The position numbers were made by a program, and so were the translations under genes. DNA of 64,000 bases, from assembly GCF_020521235.1 (NCBI RefSeq), contig NZ_BLAY01000005.1:29524-93523 (forward strand), given 5' to 3'. Under the pieces are notes generated by a model. It had not been told where the DNA came from. It was given only the letters and a program-made list of their open reading frames with translations, and ran no database searches. The DNA comes from Microseira wollei NIES-4236. Lineage in GTDB: Bacteria; Cyanobacteriota; Cyanobacteriia; Cyanobacteriales; Aerosakkonemataceae. Positions 8,146 to 17,670 of this stretch are shown one piece after another; positions within the stretch are counted from its first letter, which is position 1; every line of letters begins with the position of its first letter.

Positions 8146-8820
8146 ATGGATGACCTCGTAATGCTAAATTTGTTGCAATTGACTAATTCAGCCCTTCCTG
8201 TGGGCGCTTACAGCTATTCCGAAGGTTTGGAACAGCTAGTTTCTTGGGAAACTATTAAAGATGAACCGAGTTTGAAACATTGGTTAGAACGGGAACTAAC
8301 CTGCGGTGCAATTCGGTTAGAAGCGGCGGTGATGTTGCGAGCTTATCAAGCTGCTAAACTGGGCAATTTAGAGAGGTTGAGTTATTGGAATGCTTGGGCG
8401 TCAGCGGCGAGGGAAACTGAAGAATTACGCCAGCAAAGCTGGCAAATGGGACGCGCTTTAACGCGCTTGCTGCAACAGTTGGAACCGCAGCTAATGCCGA
8501 TGGTGAACGCTTGCGGGAGTCATTGTAATTATGCGATCGCTTTCGCCATTGTCGCCGCCCACTGGCAAATAACCGATAAAACCGCCGTACTCGGATACTT
8601 ACACAGTTGGGCTACCAATTTAATCGGTGCTGGGGTTAAACTGATTCCCTTGGGGCAAACTGCCGCTCAACAGTTGCTGCTAAATTTACATATCAGCATC
8701 GTTGAATCGACGGAAAAAATTTTAGCTTTGTCAGATGATGACTTGAGCAGTTGCAGTTGGGGATTAGCAATAGCAAGTATGGCTCACGAAACCCAATATA
8801 CTCGGTTATTTCGCAGTTGA
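8146..8820 (+). CDS. ureF: Urease accessory protein UreF
   Basis: A 224-residue protein of the UreDFG activation complex that passes Ni into apo-urease. Family features: [21 protein letters not shown] at the N-terminus, the [20 protein letters not shown] helix, the [11 protein letters not shown] segment, and the conserved C-terminal [14 protein letters not shown]. The start at 8146 fits the family N-terminus. It follows ureE after the oppositely oriented XRE gene. Confidence 0.92.
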   Translation: MDDLVMLNLLQLTNSALPVGAYSYSEGLEQLVSWETIKDEPSLKHWLERELTCGAIRLEAAVMLRAYQAAKLGNLERLSYWNAWASAARETEELRQQSWQMGRALTRLLQQLEPQLMPMVNACGSHCNYAIAFAIVAAHWQITDKTAVLGYLHSWATNLIGAGVKLIPLGQTAAQQLLLNLHISIVESTEKILALSDDDLSSCSWGLAIASMAHETQYTRLFRS

Positions 8821-8827
8821 TTTATTT

Positions 8828-8864
8828 GGCTAATTGCTAATTGCTAATTGCTAATTGCTAATTG
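8828..8864. repeat. STRR array
   Basis: About five tandem copies of TAATTGC just after the ureF stop. The next 300 bp (8865-9190) are A/T-rich with no convincing gene. Confidence 0.85.
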
Positions 8865-9190
8865 AAGCCATAATCGATTATCTTCTATCTCCTTCATGGT
8901 AATTGATGCCTCCTGATTTAATTTCGCCAATCAGATGTAGCTTTTTACACCTCAAACCTAGCTTATCCAATTATCTAGGTGGCGTCTACCATAAAAACGG
9001 AATTTTACTGAATCTTTATCTAAATAATTAGATTAATATTTATCCAAACATTGTTTAAAGATTGCATAAAGAAATGGGCTTAAATATACTGAATTTACTT
9101 AAAAATTTAAAATAGTTTATGAAGAAAAAAGTGGGTTTGGTGCAGCAGTTGCAAATCGACAAAGTTTTGGTAAAGTTGGTGTAAAATGAA

Positions 9191-9266
9191 CAGGAATTAC
9201 GCAGAAAGATACTATCACCTTTGTTTCTGGCTGCGAAAGAAACAAAGGTGATTTGCGTAAGTCCTG
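9191..9266. repeat. Short ACTTACGCA-type inverted-repeat element
   Basis: A 76-bp element: CAGGAATTACGCAG at the left and TGCGTAAGTCCTG at the right, with an inner stem ATCACCTTTGTTTC...GAAACAAAGGTGAT. It lies between ureF and ureG and helps explain the 546-bp gap between them. Confidence 0.8.
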
Positions 9267-9366
9267 ACGAAGAAAGCGCTCGCAACCAATTAAAAGTTCC
9301 AGTAAATTTACGGATAATAGCTGTTAGATGCTTTAATTAAAATAACTGGATCGGGAGAAACCATCT

Positions 9367-9999
9367 ATGACTGGGTTTCGCGTGGGAATTGCAGGCCCGG
9401 TGGGGTCGGGAAAAACGGCGTTGGTCGATGCATTGTGCAAGGGGATGCGCCAGCAATACAGCATTGCGGTGGTGACCAACGATATTTATACCCAGGAGGA
9501 TGCTCAGTTTTTGGTCAGGAGTCAGGCGTTGGAGAGTTCGCGCATCGTCGGCGTGGAAACTGGCGGGTGTCCCCACACGGCAATTCGGGAAGATGCGTCG
9601 ATGAATCTAGTCGCCATCGAACAGATGGAAAATCGCTTTAACAACCTCGACCTAATTTTCGTCGAAAGCGGCGGCGATAACCTCGCTTCTACCTTTAGTC
9701 CAGAATTGGTGGATCTGACAATTTACGTGATTGATGTGGCGGCTGGTGATAAAATTCCCCGTAAGGGCGGCCCCGGTATCACCAAATCGGATTTACTGGT
9801 GATTAACAAAATTGACCTCGCTCCCTTGGTAGGTGCTTCTTTGGGCATTATGGAACGGGATGCCAAAAAAATGCGCGGCGATAAACCATTTGTCTTTACC
9901 AATTTAAAAACTCAGGAAGGACTTTCTTTTGTCATCGAGTTTATTAAACTGCACTTAGGCGAAACAACCGAAGCATCTTGGCTAATGGCTAATGGCTAA
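9367..9999 (+). CDS. ureG: Urease accessory GTPase UreG
   Basis: A 210-residue SIMIBI-class GTPase that drives Ni delivery to urease. P-loop [15 protein letters not shown] near residues 10-24; [13 protein letters not shown]; the metal-binding [19 protein letters not shown] (Cys-Pro-His); [18 protein letters not shown]; and the guanine-specificity motif NKID. The last residues (SWLMANG) are encoded by the start of an STRR array, which also supplies the TAA stop, so the tail is probably recent and dispensable. Confidence 0.95.
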   Translation: MTGFRVGIAGPVGSGKTALVDALCKGMRQQYSIAVVTNDIYTQEDAQFLVRSQALESSRIVGVETGGCPHTAIREDASMNLVAIEQMENRFNNLDLIFVESGGDNLASTFSPELVDLTIYVIDVAAGDKIPRKGGPGITKSDLLVINKIDLAPLVGASLGIMERDAKKMRGDKPFVFTNLKTQEGLSFVIEFIKLHLGETTEASWLMANG

Positions 10000-10089
10000 T
10001 CGCTAATGGCTCGCCGATACAATAATGAGCAATGAGCAATGAGCAATGAGCAATGAGCAATTACCCATTACCCATTACCCATTACCCAT
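9980..10089. repeat. Three consecutive STRR arrays
   Basis: GGCTAAT (about four copies, overlapping the ureG stop), AATGAGC (about five copies) and TTACCCA (about four copies) follow one another. They fill most of the ureG-psb32 gap. Confidence 0.85.
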
Positions 10090-10130
10090 ATTTGTAGTAT
10101 TTTTTGGAAAGGATTCATAGGTTTCATTCC

Positions 10131-10859
10131 ATGCAACAGCTCTTTCACACGATTAACCGTTGGAAAAAATACTACACGCGGCTAATTTTATCAGTCGCGG
10201 CGCTCTTGCTGTTTACCATCTTGGTGGCAGCACCCGCAAGTGCTACTGGAGTTTATCAGATGCCGAGTTTAGCAGCTTTTGATCCCACGCGAGTACTCGA
10301 CGAAGCGGAAGTCCTCAGCCGCGCCACTGAAGGTAAAATTAGCAACGCACTGAATAATTTAGCCAAGACTACGGGTAACGAAGTCAGATTTGTTACCATT
10401 CGCCGCCTCGACTACGGGGAAACCATCGACAGCTTCACCGATGGGTTATTTGAAAAGTGGTTTCCCACTGCTGATGACCAAGGGAATCAAACGTTATTGG
10501 TGATGGATACTTTAACCAATAACACTGCGATTCGGACGGGGGATAAAGTCAAATCCATCCTTTCTGATGAAATTGCCGATAGCGTGGCGTCGGAAACCGT
10601 TTTAGTGCCTTTGCGGAATGGGGAAGCGAAATACAACCAAGCATTTTCCGATGCAAGCGATCGCTTAGTCGCCGTCTTATCCGGACAACCGGATCCAGGC
10701 GCACCCCAAATTGCCGATAACATTCAAGTCGAAGGCACTTTTAAAAAGGCCGAAGAAACCGACCAAGGCAACGCTACAATCTGGGTCGTTGGCTTGTTAA
10801 TTGCCGCTACGGTCATCCCGATGGCAACTTATTTTTGGTATCAAGCAATCGGGTCATAG
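10131..10859 (+). CDS. psb32: Psb32-type TPM domain thylakoid protein
   Basis: A 242-residue protein: a basic N-terminus then a signal or anchor segment (about 17-37, LILSVAALLLFTILVAAPASA), a lumenal TPM domain (RVLDEAEVLSRATEGKISNALNNLA...VRFVTIRRLDYGE...LFEKWFP...NQTLLVMDTLTNNTAIRTG) and a C-terminal membrane helix (ATIWVVGLLIAATVIPMATYFW) near 219-237. This layout is that of cyanobacterial Psb32, linked to photosystem II repair after photodamage. The ATG at 10131 is chosen over an upstream TTG at 10104. Confidence in the TPM fold is higher than in the exact name. Confidence 0.85.
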   Translation: MQQLFHTINRWKKYYTRLILSVAALLLFTILVAAPASATGVYQMPSLAAFDPTRVLDEAEVLSRATEGKISNALNNLAKTTGNEVRFVTIRRLDYGETIDSFTDGLFEKWFPTADDQGNQTLLVMDTLTNNTAIRTGDKVKSILSDEIADSVASETVLVPLRNGEAKYNQAFSDASDRLVAVLSGQPDPGAPQIADNIQVEGTFKKAEETDQGNATIWVVGLLIAATVIPMATYFWYQAIGS

Positions 10860-10869
10860 TCCCAATTGC

Positions 10870-10995
10870 CAAACCCGGTTTCTTTGAGGGAAATCGGGTT
10901 TAACAGTTCCTAGTTATCTAGTTATGGCTGCTAATCGCTAATAGCTAATGGGAGCAGTCAAAATTTTACAATTAGCCATTAGCCATTAGCCATTT
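10870..10995. repeat. CCCGGTTTCTT hairpin remnant and STRR arrays
   Basis: AACCCGGTTTCTTTGAGGG...ATCGGGTTT just after psb32 may act as a weak terminator. It is followed by TAATCGC/TAATAGC repeats (10930-10950) and ATTAGCC repeats (10970-10995). No gene is seen between 10860 and 11032. Confidence 0.65.
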
Positions 10996-11032
10996 AAGCA
11001 ACAGATAGGTTTATAGCTAGCAACTTACATTA

Positions 11033-11653
11033 TTAGTCTTGAACGTACTCTTCCCCGCTAATCAGTGCCATTTGGGCCCGCACAAATTCTCGCCCCAAAT
11101 AAGCGGCATGGTCTAACATTGTCACCGGACAGGGCTTGGTTTCTTCAAAAATTTTGACGCAAAGTTCCTTCGCGGTTCTACCAGTATATAGGGTTTCGTG
11201 GGTGCGTTGTACTTTACCCTTGGCGGGAATCACTTTTCCGGTTTCCGGATCTACGGCTAAACCCTGTTCGTTAATCGCATTGGTGAAGTGCTTGGCACAA
11301 ATTAGTCCAGCATCTCGCTCCAGATAGATAATAAAATATCCACCCGGATCTAGGTCAATATGACGATGGGATAGTTGATTATCAATTTCAGCAATTTGAT
11401 TAATTTGTGCGGTTTTTTTCTGTTTTTTTTGGTCGGATAGTTCAATGCGTTGGCGAATAGCTTCCTCTGCGATGCGGATATTTTCTTCGATTGGTTCGCC
11501 TTCAGGAGTCGTCATTGGGCCATACCAAGTCGCTTCTGAATCGGGTGGATTACGGCGACTAAATAATACGCGGATAGCTTCATCATCATCTCGGTGTGAC
11601 AAGATATAGGTTCTTAATTCTGCGTTGCTCATTTTCTCAAAGTTCGGTTTCAT
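11033..11653 (-). CDS. DUF6887-DUF4346 fusion protein
   Basis: A 206-residue protein with two parts. Residues 1-60 are DUF6887-like (MKPNFEKMSNAELRTYILSHRDD). Residues about 90-206 match DUF4346, recognised by HIDLDPGGYFIIYLERDAGL, KHFTNAINEQGLAVDPETG, LYTGRTAKELCVKIFEE and LDHAAYLGREFVRAQMAL. DUF4346 is a cyanobacterial domain of unknown enzymatic role. The start at 11653 has a good GGAGG site. The DUF6888 gene upstream overlaps it by 17 bp, implying translational coupling. The fusion of a DUF6887 head to DUF4346 is noteworthy. Confidence 0.8.
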   Translation of the reverse strand: MKPNFEKMSNAELRTYILSHRDDDEAIRVLFSRRNPPDSEATWYGPMTTPEGEPIEENIRIAEEAIRQRIELSDQKKQKKTAQINQIAEIDNQLSHRHIDLDPGGYFIIYLERDAGLICAKHFTNAINEQGLAVDPETGKVIPAKGKVQRTHETLYTGRTAKELCVKIFEETKPCPVTMLDHAAYLGREFVRAQMALISGEEYVQD

Positions 11654-11867
11654 CCAAAAACCTCCATTGTCCATTTTGGGGTACAATAATTTGCAGCTCA
11701 TCCCCTGCCAAAATATACACTTCTCCAGTTTGAGCGTTAAAGCGGAAAACTTGGATGTCCCTATAGCAGTTAGACAGCATGTGACAAACGCGCAGACAAG
11801 CTAGAGCTTGTTCGTTGGTGGGAGTAATTGTCTGTTCCTCAATTGTGACACAGAGAATACAATACAA
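11637..11867 (-). CDS. DUF6888 family small protein
   Basis: A 76-residue protein (or shorter) containing PTNEQALACLRVCHMLSNCYRDI and VFRFNAQTGEVYILAGDEL, the DUF6888 signature. Its function is unknown; it typically sits just upstream of DUF6887, as here, with a 17-bp overlap into the next gene. The start is uncertain: a TTG at 11867 fits the frame but adds an atypical head (YCILCVTIEE). The upstream gene ends at 11882, so all three are likely co-transcribed. Confidence 0.7.
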   Translation of the reverse strand: MYCILCVTIEEQTITPTNEQALACLRVCHMLSNCYRDIQVFRFNAQTGEVYILAGDELQIIVPQNGQWRFLDETEL

Positions 11868-11881
11868 CGGTTGCGTTGCAT

Positions 11882-13108
11882 TCAGGAATCTGCATCGGAG
11901 AAGGTTACTTCCCCATCCGGGTTGAGTTGAACTTCGCGACGGCTAAAGGGAATATCCTGATTAATGGCGTCGATTTCTTGCCGTTCAATTTCGTTGACTT
12001 CGCTAATATAAGACCGGAGAATTTGAGACAGACGAGGGTTGTAAAAGCGGTGTAAGCTGTGATTGGCTGTAGCGGGGAAACCGCGACGTTTTTTATGCTG
12101 ACCTCCCGCACCTGGATCGAAAATTTGGATGTTGTTTGCGATCGCCCACTCAATCGGCATATAGTAACAAGCATTAAAGTGCAAGCTGTCGATCTCGTGG
12201 GTAGAACCCCAGTAGCGTCCGTAAAGGCGATCGCCTTTAGTGATGCAAAAAGACATCCCCGTTGGATGGTGGGAATCGTACTCGCTATAAGCGGCGACAA
12301 ATAACACCCGATGACGATAATGGTGATGCAGTTGCTCAAAAAACTTCTTTGTCAGATACTTGCTGCCCCACCAGCCAAATTTATCGCAATGGTCGCTGTA
12401 AAATTTGTACATGGTGGGAAATAGCGACTTGGGAATTTCATCCCCCGTGAGAGTTACCAATCGCAACCCTGCTGTTTCTACTGCTTTGCGTTCCCGCTTG
12501 ATATTGCGGCGCTGGTTGGCATTAAAAACTTGCAAATAATCATCAAATGTGTTAAAGCCAGAATTTTGCCAAACGTAGCTGTGGTGCATCCAACTGGTGA
12601 AACCGTGGCGTTCGATTATCGGACGCCATTCGGGGTCAACGTAGAGGAAATTACAACCAGAAATTTGGTGGCGAGCGCAAAAATGGTCGATCGCCCCTAC
12701 CATTAATTCAGTCAGTTGATCTTCATCTTCTCCAGGGGCAATTAAAAAGCGATAACCTTCCGCTGGAGTAAACGGCGTCATCCCCAACAGTTTCGGGTAA
12801 TATTGCACGCCCAACCGATAAGCTAGATCTGCCCATTGGTGGTCAAAGACAAATTCGCCGTAACTGTGACCTTTGACGTAAAGCGGAGCGGCGGCGATGA
12901 GTTGGCGATCGCGCCACACGGTAAGATGGTTGGGTAGCCAACCTGCCTTCGGAGTCGCACTGCCAGAAGTTTCTAGATTATTCAACCACTCCCATTCTAG
13001 AAATGGAGTTTTGAGCGGCATGGCGAGGGCGTCCCACGCTGTCTGAGGAATTTCAGCAATCTTGTTAATCCAGGAAACAGAATAGCGAGGTAATAGCTGT
13101 TCTACCAT
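11882..13108 (-). CDS. FemAB/GNAT-like peptidogalycan-type acyltransferase
   Basis: A 408-residue protein of the COG3146 type (peptidogalycan biosynthesis/recognition, GNAT superfamily fold). Visible features: TPFLEWEWLNNLETSG near residue 35, PNHLTVWRDRQLIAAAPLYVKGHSYGEFVFDHQWADL, HSYVWQNSGFNTFDDYLQVFNANQRRNIKRERK, and the C-terminal FDPGAGGQHKKRRGF and HSLHRFYNPRLSQ. Family members are suggested to transfer acyl or aminoacyl groups, but the substrate is not known. It is the first gene of a leftward run with DUF6888 and DUF6887-DUF4346. Confidence 0.8.
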   Translation of the reverse strand: MVEQLLPRYSVSWINKIAEIPQTAWDALAMPLKTPFLEWEWLNNLETSGSATPKAGWLPNHLTVWRDRQLIAAAPLYVKGHSYGEFVFDHQWADLAYRLGVQYYPKLLGMTPFTPAEGYRFLIAPGEDEDQLTELMVGAIDHFCARHQISGCNFLYVDPEWRPIIERHGFTSWMHHSYVWQNSGFNTFDDYLQVFNANQRRNIKRERKAVETAGLRLVTLTGDEIPKSLFPTMYKFYSDHCDKFGWWGSKYLTKKFFEQLHHHYRHRVLFVAAYSEYDSHHPTGMSFCITKGDRLYGRYWGSTHEIDSLHFNACYYMPIEWAIANNIQIFDPGAGGQHKKRRGFPATANHSLHRFYNPRLSQILRSYISEVNEIERQEIDAINQDIPFSRREVQLNPDGEVTFSDADS

Positions 13109-13418
13109 TGGGGAAACTGGGAGCGCGAAAAATAAACTTTTTTTAGGGTAACAAGATTCTGCAAGAAGTCCCCCATCGTCACTCCCTCAGTTTACTCGTT
13201 TCGGTGCCTGAAGAATTCGTATTATTGAACCGCGAAGACGCAAAGGACACGAAGGAAGAAGAAGGAAGAAGTAGATAATCTTCTATCGGGAAGGGAGTAA
13301 AGCAGCAATTGCTCGGTCACCACAATCAACAGCTGCGGCTAGGTGATGGAAATTTGCACCGTACCGAAACATATCTATCGAAATCGTTGAGGAGTGGATA
13401 AAGCGATCGCAAAGCTAA

Positions 13419-13623
13419 CAGGACTTACCCAAGGACGAACCCAGAAACCGGGTTTCCAAAACCCGGTTTCTTTACGTAATATCGAGTCCGGTAGTATCGA
13501 ACTCGTATGGTTAATGGTTTTGTAGGGGCGGGTTTTACCAGACATCTTTGATCCCAAGCGAATTGTATTGATAAACCCGCCATAAGCGCGATGCCGATGC
13601 CAGCGGACATGATATAAGTCCTG
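13419..13623. mobile_element. Composite inverted-repeat element
   Basis: Left end CAGGACTTACCC, an inner AACCCAGAAACCGGGTTTCC / AAAACCCGGTTTCTTTACG stem, a nested GTAGGGGCGGGTTTTACCAG...ATAAACCCGCC hairpin (13521-13582), and the right end CGGACATGATATAAGTCCTG. No coding potential. The rest of the 13109-13418 gap shows no gene. Same architecture as 17188-17433. Confidence 0.65.
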
Positions 13624-13960
13624 TATATGTAGGGTGCGTTAACGCAGTGTAACGCACCATCTCCACAAAGCTTGTTGATCAAGCCTCGCGATCTGAAATA
13701 GTCAGTCCTGTATATGTAGGGTGCGTTAACGCAGTGTAACGCACCATCTCCACAAAGCCTGTTGATCAAGCCTCGCGATCTGAAATAGTCAGTCCTGTAT
13801 ATGTAGGGTGCGTTAACGCAGTGTAACGCACCATCTCCACAAAGCTTGTTGATCAAGCCTCGCGATCTGAAATAGTCAGTCCTGTATATGTAGGGTGCGT
13901 TAACGCAGTAACGCACCATCTCCACAAAGCTTGTTGATCAAGCCTCGCGATCTGAAATAG
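13621..13960. repeat. Four tandem 87-bp repeats at the 3' end of the glucosidase gene
   Basis: The word CTGTATATGTAGGGTGCGTT starts at 13621, 13708, 13795 and 13882, an exact 87-bp period; the fourth copy lacks 2 bp. Each unit holds the palindrome GGTGCGTTAACGCAGTG...AACGCACC, an AAGCTTGTTGATCAAGC near-palindrome and CCTCGCGATCTGAAATAG. The last unit overlaps the final codons and stop of the leftward glucosidase gene (13938), so the units carry copies of that gene's 3' end. Because 87 is divisible by three, a repetitive open frame exists, but I do not regard it as coding. Confidence 0.9.
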
Positions 13961-16850
13961 TTTTTGGCTCTTTATTTTGACCTGGGTATTCTCCCCATTG
14001 CTGAATTAATTTTGCCACTAAACCAGTCCAACCAGTTTGATGGTTAGCACCAATTCCAGCGCCAATGTCCCCATGAAAATACTCATAGAAAAGAATCAGG
14101 TTGCGCCAATTTTCGTCATTTTGAAACTTGTCAATGCCGCCATAAACAGGACGCCAATCATTTTTAGATCCAGGCTGGAAGGGATTGGGAGCCGGATGTT
14201 TGACAAAAATATTTATCAATCGACGAGATAACTCCATCGATACTTCCCATAAATTCATTTCCTTGACTTCCCCATTCCCAGTTGGACATTTGACTTTAAC
14301 CTCATCTCCCCAGTAATAATAAAACTTCTGGAGCGACTCAATAATCAGAAAATTCACAGGCAGCCAAATCGGGCCGCGCCAATTAGAATTGCCCCCAAAC
14401 AATCCATACTTTGATTCCGCCGGTTCGTATTCTACGCGATATTGCTGCCCTTGTACTTGCAATACATAAGGATGCTGCTCGTGGTATTTTGACAAAGCCC
14501 GTATCCCGTAATCGCTCAAAAATTCTTTTGCATCTAACATTCTGTTCAATATCTGTTGCAGTCGCTCTTTATTCACCAGCGACAAATACAAGCCTTTTCC
14601 CTTGGTGGCAACAAGATCGATATTTTTGTGTTCCGTAAGTTGTGGCCGATTCTTAACAAACCAATACATGCGTTTTTTGAAATCGGAAGCTAAATATTTA
14701 TCCACAATTTCTTTTTCAATTGTTTCCACAGCAAACAGTGGAATTAGCCCCACCATCGATCGCACTTTCATCGATAGCGCCCCCGACTTATCCGCACCGG
14801 CTACCTTACCGGGAGGAGCCTTCAAGATATCGTAGTAAAATTTGTCAGCGTCGTCCCATATATCGACATTCTCACCTCCAACTTTATTCATCGCATCCGC
14901 TATCAGCAGGAAATGCTGAAAAAATTTGGATGCCATATCTTCGTAGTTGGATCTGCCAGATTTTGTCACCAGTTGCTGATAATTTTCGCTCAGTTCCTTA
15001 TCTTTTTGTTCCAGAGCCAGGTTCTCATATTTTTGGCGCATTTCTTCATATTTTTGCGCCAAATCCTTATCTTTTTTTGCCAGTTCCGTCGCAATTTTCA
15101 GCATATTAAGACAGTACATTCCCATCCAGCTAGTACCATCTGACTGCTCTATACTTGCGCCATCAATAGTAATGTTGCTCCGGTCGATTGCACCAATGTT
15201 GTCTAACCCTAAAAATCCGCCTTGGAAGATATTGTTACCTTCTGCATCCTTACGGTTCACCCACCAGGTAAAATAGAGAGATAACTTCTGAAAAACGTCT
15301 TCCAAAAAGTTTGTATCGGCTTGACCGTACATCTTTTCTTCTATTTTGTAAACGCGCCATGCAGCCCAAGCGTGAACGGGCGGATTCACATCCCCAAAAT
15401 TCCACTCATAAGCTGCCATTTGACCGTTAGGATGCAGATACCATTCCCGCGTGAATAGATATAGTTGCTTCTTGGCAAATTCCGGATCTATCAGCGCCAA
15501 AGGAATCGTATGAAAAGCCAAATCCCAAGCAGCAAACCAAGGATATTCCCATTTATCTGGCATCGAGATAATATCCTCATTAAATAAATGAGTCCATTCG
15601 CGGTTTCTGCCCGATTTACGCTGTTCTGGAGGCTTGGGCTGATTTGGATCGCCATTGAGCCAGTCGTATACTACATAGTGATAAAATTGCTTGCTCCACA
15701 ACATACCAGCGAAAGCTTGTCGCTGCACGGAACGCATATCATCTGAAATCGGATACGGACAAACAGCCTGATAAAATTCATCTGCTTCCTGCTGTCGCTG
15801 GCGGAAGATATTATCAAAATCAGTACCGAATGGGTCATCTAAATTTTCTAGATCGCTGAGGCGCAGGCGCACAATTTTTGTTTCCCCTGGAAGCACTATT
15901 AATTCGTAATGCGCTGATGCTTTTGTGCCTACTTGATTGGGATTTACTGTCTGTTTTTGACCGGAAGACAGAATATAATCGTTGATGCCATCTTTGACAT
16001 AGGAAGAATTCTTTCCCCAGCCAAATCTTTCTTTATTAGTTTCGTTTTCTGTGTAGAGGAGTTCTTTAGGCGCTTCGCAATACAGCCATCTTTTTCCTAA
16101 ACTGCCATCGTTACACCAAACTTCTATTACGCTTAAGTTAGGTTCTGACTTAACTGTCTTTAAGGATTTATCTTCTTTTTTCTGAGTGTGATATCCCCAA
16201 GACCAAGTATTGCGAAACCAAAGCGTCGGTAAAACGTGTAGTTTGGCTATTTCTTTACTTCGATTGGTGACAGCAATTCGGAGCAGAATATCTTCCGGTG
16301 AATTTTTGGCGTACTCTACAGAAACATCAAAGTAGCGATTGTCATTAAAAATACCAGTATCCATTAGCTCAAATTCAAAAGCTGCTGGATTTGTGGATTT
16401 CCGACGCCGATTCTCTTCAATTAACCAGGCATAAGGAAAAGCTTGTTGCGGGTATTTATACAGACAACTCATGTAAGAATGAGTGGGTGTATTGTCAGTA
16501 TAAAAGTAATATTCTTTGACATCTTCCCCGTGATTGCCTTCGCTATTAGTTAAACCAAACAGCCTTTCTTTGAGGATGGGGTCTTTTTCATTCCACAGAG
16601 CGATCGCCAAACAAACATTCTGGTGATTATCCGAGATTCCAGCAATACCATCCTCACCCCAACGATAGGCGCGAGAACGAGCTTGAGCGTGGGAAAAATA
16701 GTCCCAAGCAGCACCATTATCGCTGTAATCTTCCCGCACCGTTCCCCACTGGCGATCGCTCAAATACGACCCCCACCGCTTCCAATATTGGGTTTTATTG
16801 CGGTCTGCTTCCAGTCTCTTCCATTCAGCTGTATTTTTAATCTCTGACAT
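13938..16850 (-). CDS. GH63-like (MGH1-type) glucosidase
   Basis: A 970-residue protein of the large cytosolic glucosidase type related to GH63 and mannosylglycerate hydrolases. Features: [35 protein letters not shown] at the start; the region [30 protein letters not shown] with [19 protein letters not shown], part of the (alpha/alpha)6 core and likely holding a catalytic acid; and the C-terminal [20 protein letters not shown] and [21 protein letters not shown]. No signal peptide. The start at 16850 is set by GGAGGG 3-9 bp upstream. Its last residues (KTISDREA) are encoded inside the 87-bp repeat array. Substrate is unknown; glycogen, sucrose-type or mannosylglycerate-like solutes are possible. 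Confidence 0.85.
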   Translation of the reverse strand: MSEIKNTAEWKRLEADRNKTQYWKRWGSYLSDRQWGTVREDYSDNGAAWDYFSHAQARSRAYRWGEDGIAGISDNHQNVCLAIALWNEKDPILKERLFGLTNSEGNHGEDVKEYYFYTDNTPTHSYMSCLYKYPQQAFPYAWLIEENRRRKSTNPAAFEFELMDTGIFNDNRYFDVSVEYAKNSPEDILLRIAVTNRSKEIAKLHVLPTLWFRNTWSWGYHTQKKEDKSLKTVKSEPNLSVIEVWCNDGSLGKRWLYCEAPKELLYTENETNKERFGWGKNSSYVKDGINDYILSSGQKQTVNPNQVGTKASAHYELIVLPGETKIVRLRLSDLENLDDPFGTDFDNIFRQRQQEADEFYQAVCPYPISDDMRSVQRQAFAGMLWSKQFYHYVVYDWLNGDPNQPKPPEQRKSGRNREWTHLFNEDIISMPDKWEYPWFAAWDLAFHTIPLALIDPEFAKKQLYLFTREWYLHPNGQMAAYEWNFGDVNPPVHAWAAWRVYKIEEKMYGQADTNFLEDVFQKLSLYFTWWVNRKDAEGNNIFQGGFLGLDNIGAIDRSNITIDGASIEQSDGTSWMGMYCLNMLKIATELAKKDKDLAQKYEEMRQKYENLALEQKDKELSENYQQLVTKSGRSNYEDMASKFFQHFLLIADAMNKVGGENVDIWDDADKFYYDILKAPPGKVAGADKSGALSMKVRSMVGLIPLFAVETIEKEIVDKYLASDFKKRMYWFVKNRPQLTEHKNIDLVATKGKGLYLSLVNKERLQQILNRMLDAKEFLSDYGIRALSKYHEQHPYVLQVQGQQYRVEYEPAESKYGLFGGNSNWRGPIWLPVNFLIIESLQKFYYYWGDEVKVKCPTGNGEVKEMNLWEVSMELSRRLINIFVKHPAPNPFQPGSKNDWRPVYGGIDKFQNDENWRNLILFYEYFHGDIGAGIGANHQTGWTGLVAKLIQQWGEYPGQNKEPKTISDREA

Positions 16851-17187
16851 CGTTCCCTCCACTGTTTGTACTATATTAACGTAAGTTGCAGTGAAAATTT
16901 ATATCTTTTCCCCAAATTTTTACAGCAGGAATAGCTAAATTTTACCAGGCTTCTCTGCCGCCTTACTAAATTCAGTTATTTTGGGCATTTTGACGCTTGT
17001 CACTAGCAATTTGCGATCAAGATATAAAATTACCATAAGTTCTAACGATATACCTTAACGGTGGGGCGTAATTAGCCATTCATAAAATGTTATACTTCCC
17101 ACTCCATAGCACAAAAAGTTCAGATTTTATTTGGGCAAAAAAGTATGAAGATTTGCTGCAAATACGGTGTGGGGGATGGGACAAAGC

Positions 17188-17433
17188 CAGGACTTACGCA
17201 GTCGCTTGCCATCACCAAAGTTTCGACCTGGAACTCTAGTTTCCTTGCTCAAGGATTTTTCACAGAAACTTTGGTGTTTGCGTAATATCATGTTTGGTGA
17301 ATTGCCCATAATAAAAAAACCTCACCGCGTCGTTGCGTAGGGAACATTATTAACGTTATCTGTTTGTCCGAGATATCTATTATGTTCCCTACTCCTAATT
17401 TTGGGTAATCGACCGGACATGATATAAGTCCTG
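17188..17433. mobile_element. ACTTACGCA/GGACATGATAT inverted-repeat element
   Basis: CAGGACTTACGCA at 17188, an inner ACCAAAGTTTC...GAAACTTTGGTGTTTGCG stem, then TAATATCATGTTTGG, and at the right CCGGACATGATATAAGTCCTG ending at 17433. Nested terminal inverted repeats and no reading frame of note suggest a non-autonomous mobile element. The surrounding 16863-17670 gap otherwise shows only an STRR array. Confidence 0.7.
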
Positions 17434-17560
17434 AAAGCGAAATTGCTCAATTAGATTGGAATATTAACCGTTTGAATAACAGCTTAGTTGAGTTATACTT
17501 AGGACGGTGATAAACTGGCAGAAAAGGTGGTTCCCAGGCAAGAATAGCAAAGCTATCACA

Positions 17561-17600
17561 GTTAGCAATTAGCAATTAGCAATTAGCAATTAGCAATTAC
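17561..17600. repeat. STRR array
   Basis: About five tandem copies of TTAGCAA between the mobile element and the RibD-like gene. Confidence 0.85.
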
Positions 17601-17670
17601 GTCAAGTGAAACTCAAGCAAACAATGGGGCTGGAAGCAGGCAGCCAACATTGTCTGCTTTGGCATCACCG

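Noticed and set aside
13425..13925. Open frame on the minus strand with a repeated 29-residue motif
   Set aside because: It is created by the 87-bp tandem repeat, whose length is divisible by three. The unit contains a non-coding palindrome and the end of the neighbouring gene; there is no ribosome site and no family match.
13621..13960. Possible CRISPR array
   Set aside because: The repeats are directly contiguous 87-bp units with no unique spacers, and there are no cas genes nearby.
14720..15109. Rightward frame opposite the GH63-like gene
   Set aside because: Antisense shadow of a well-supported 970-residue gene; no family features.
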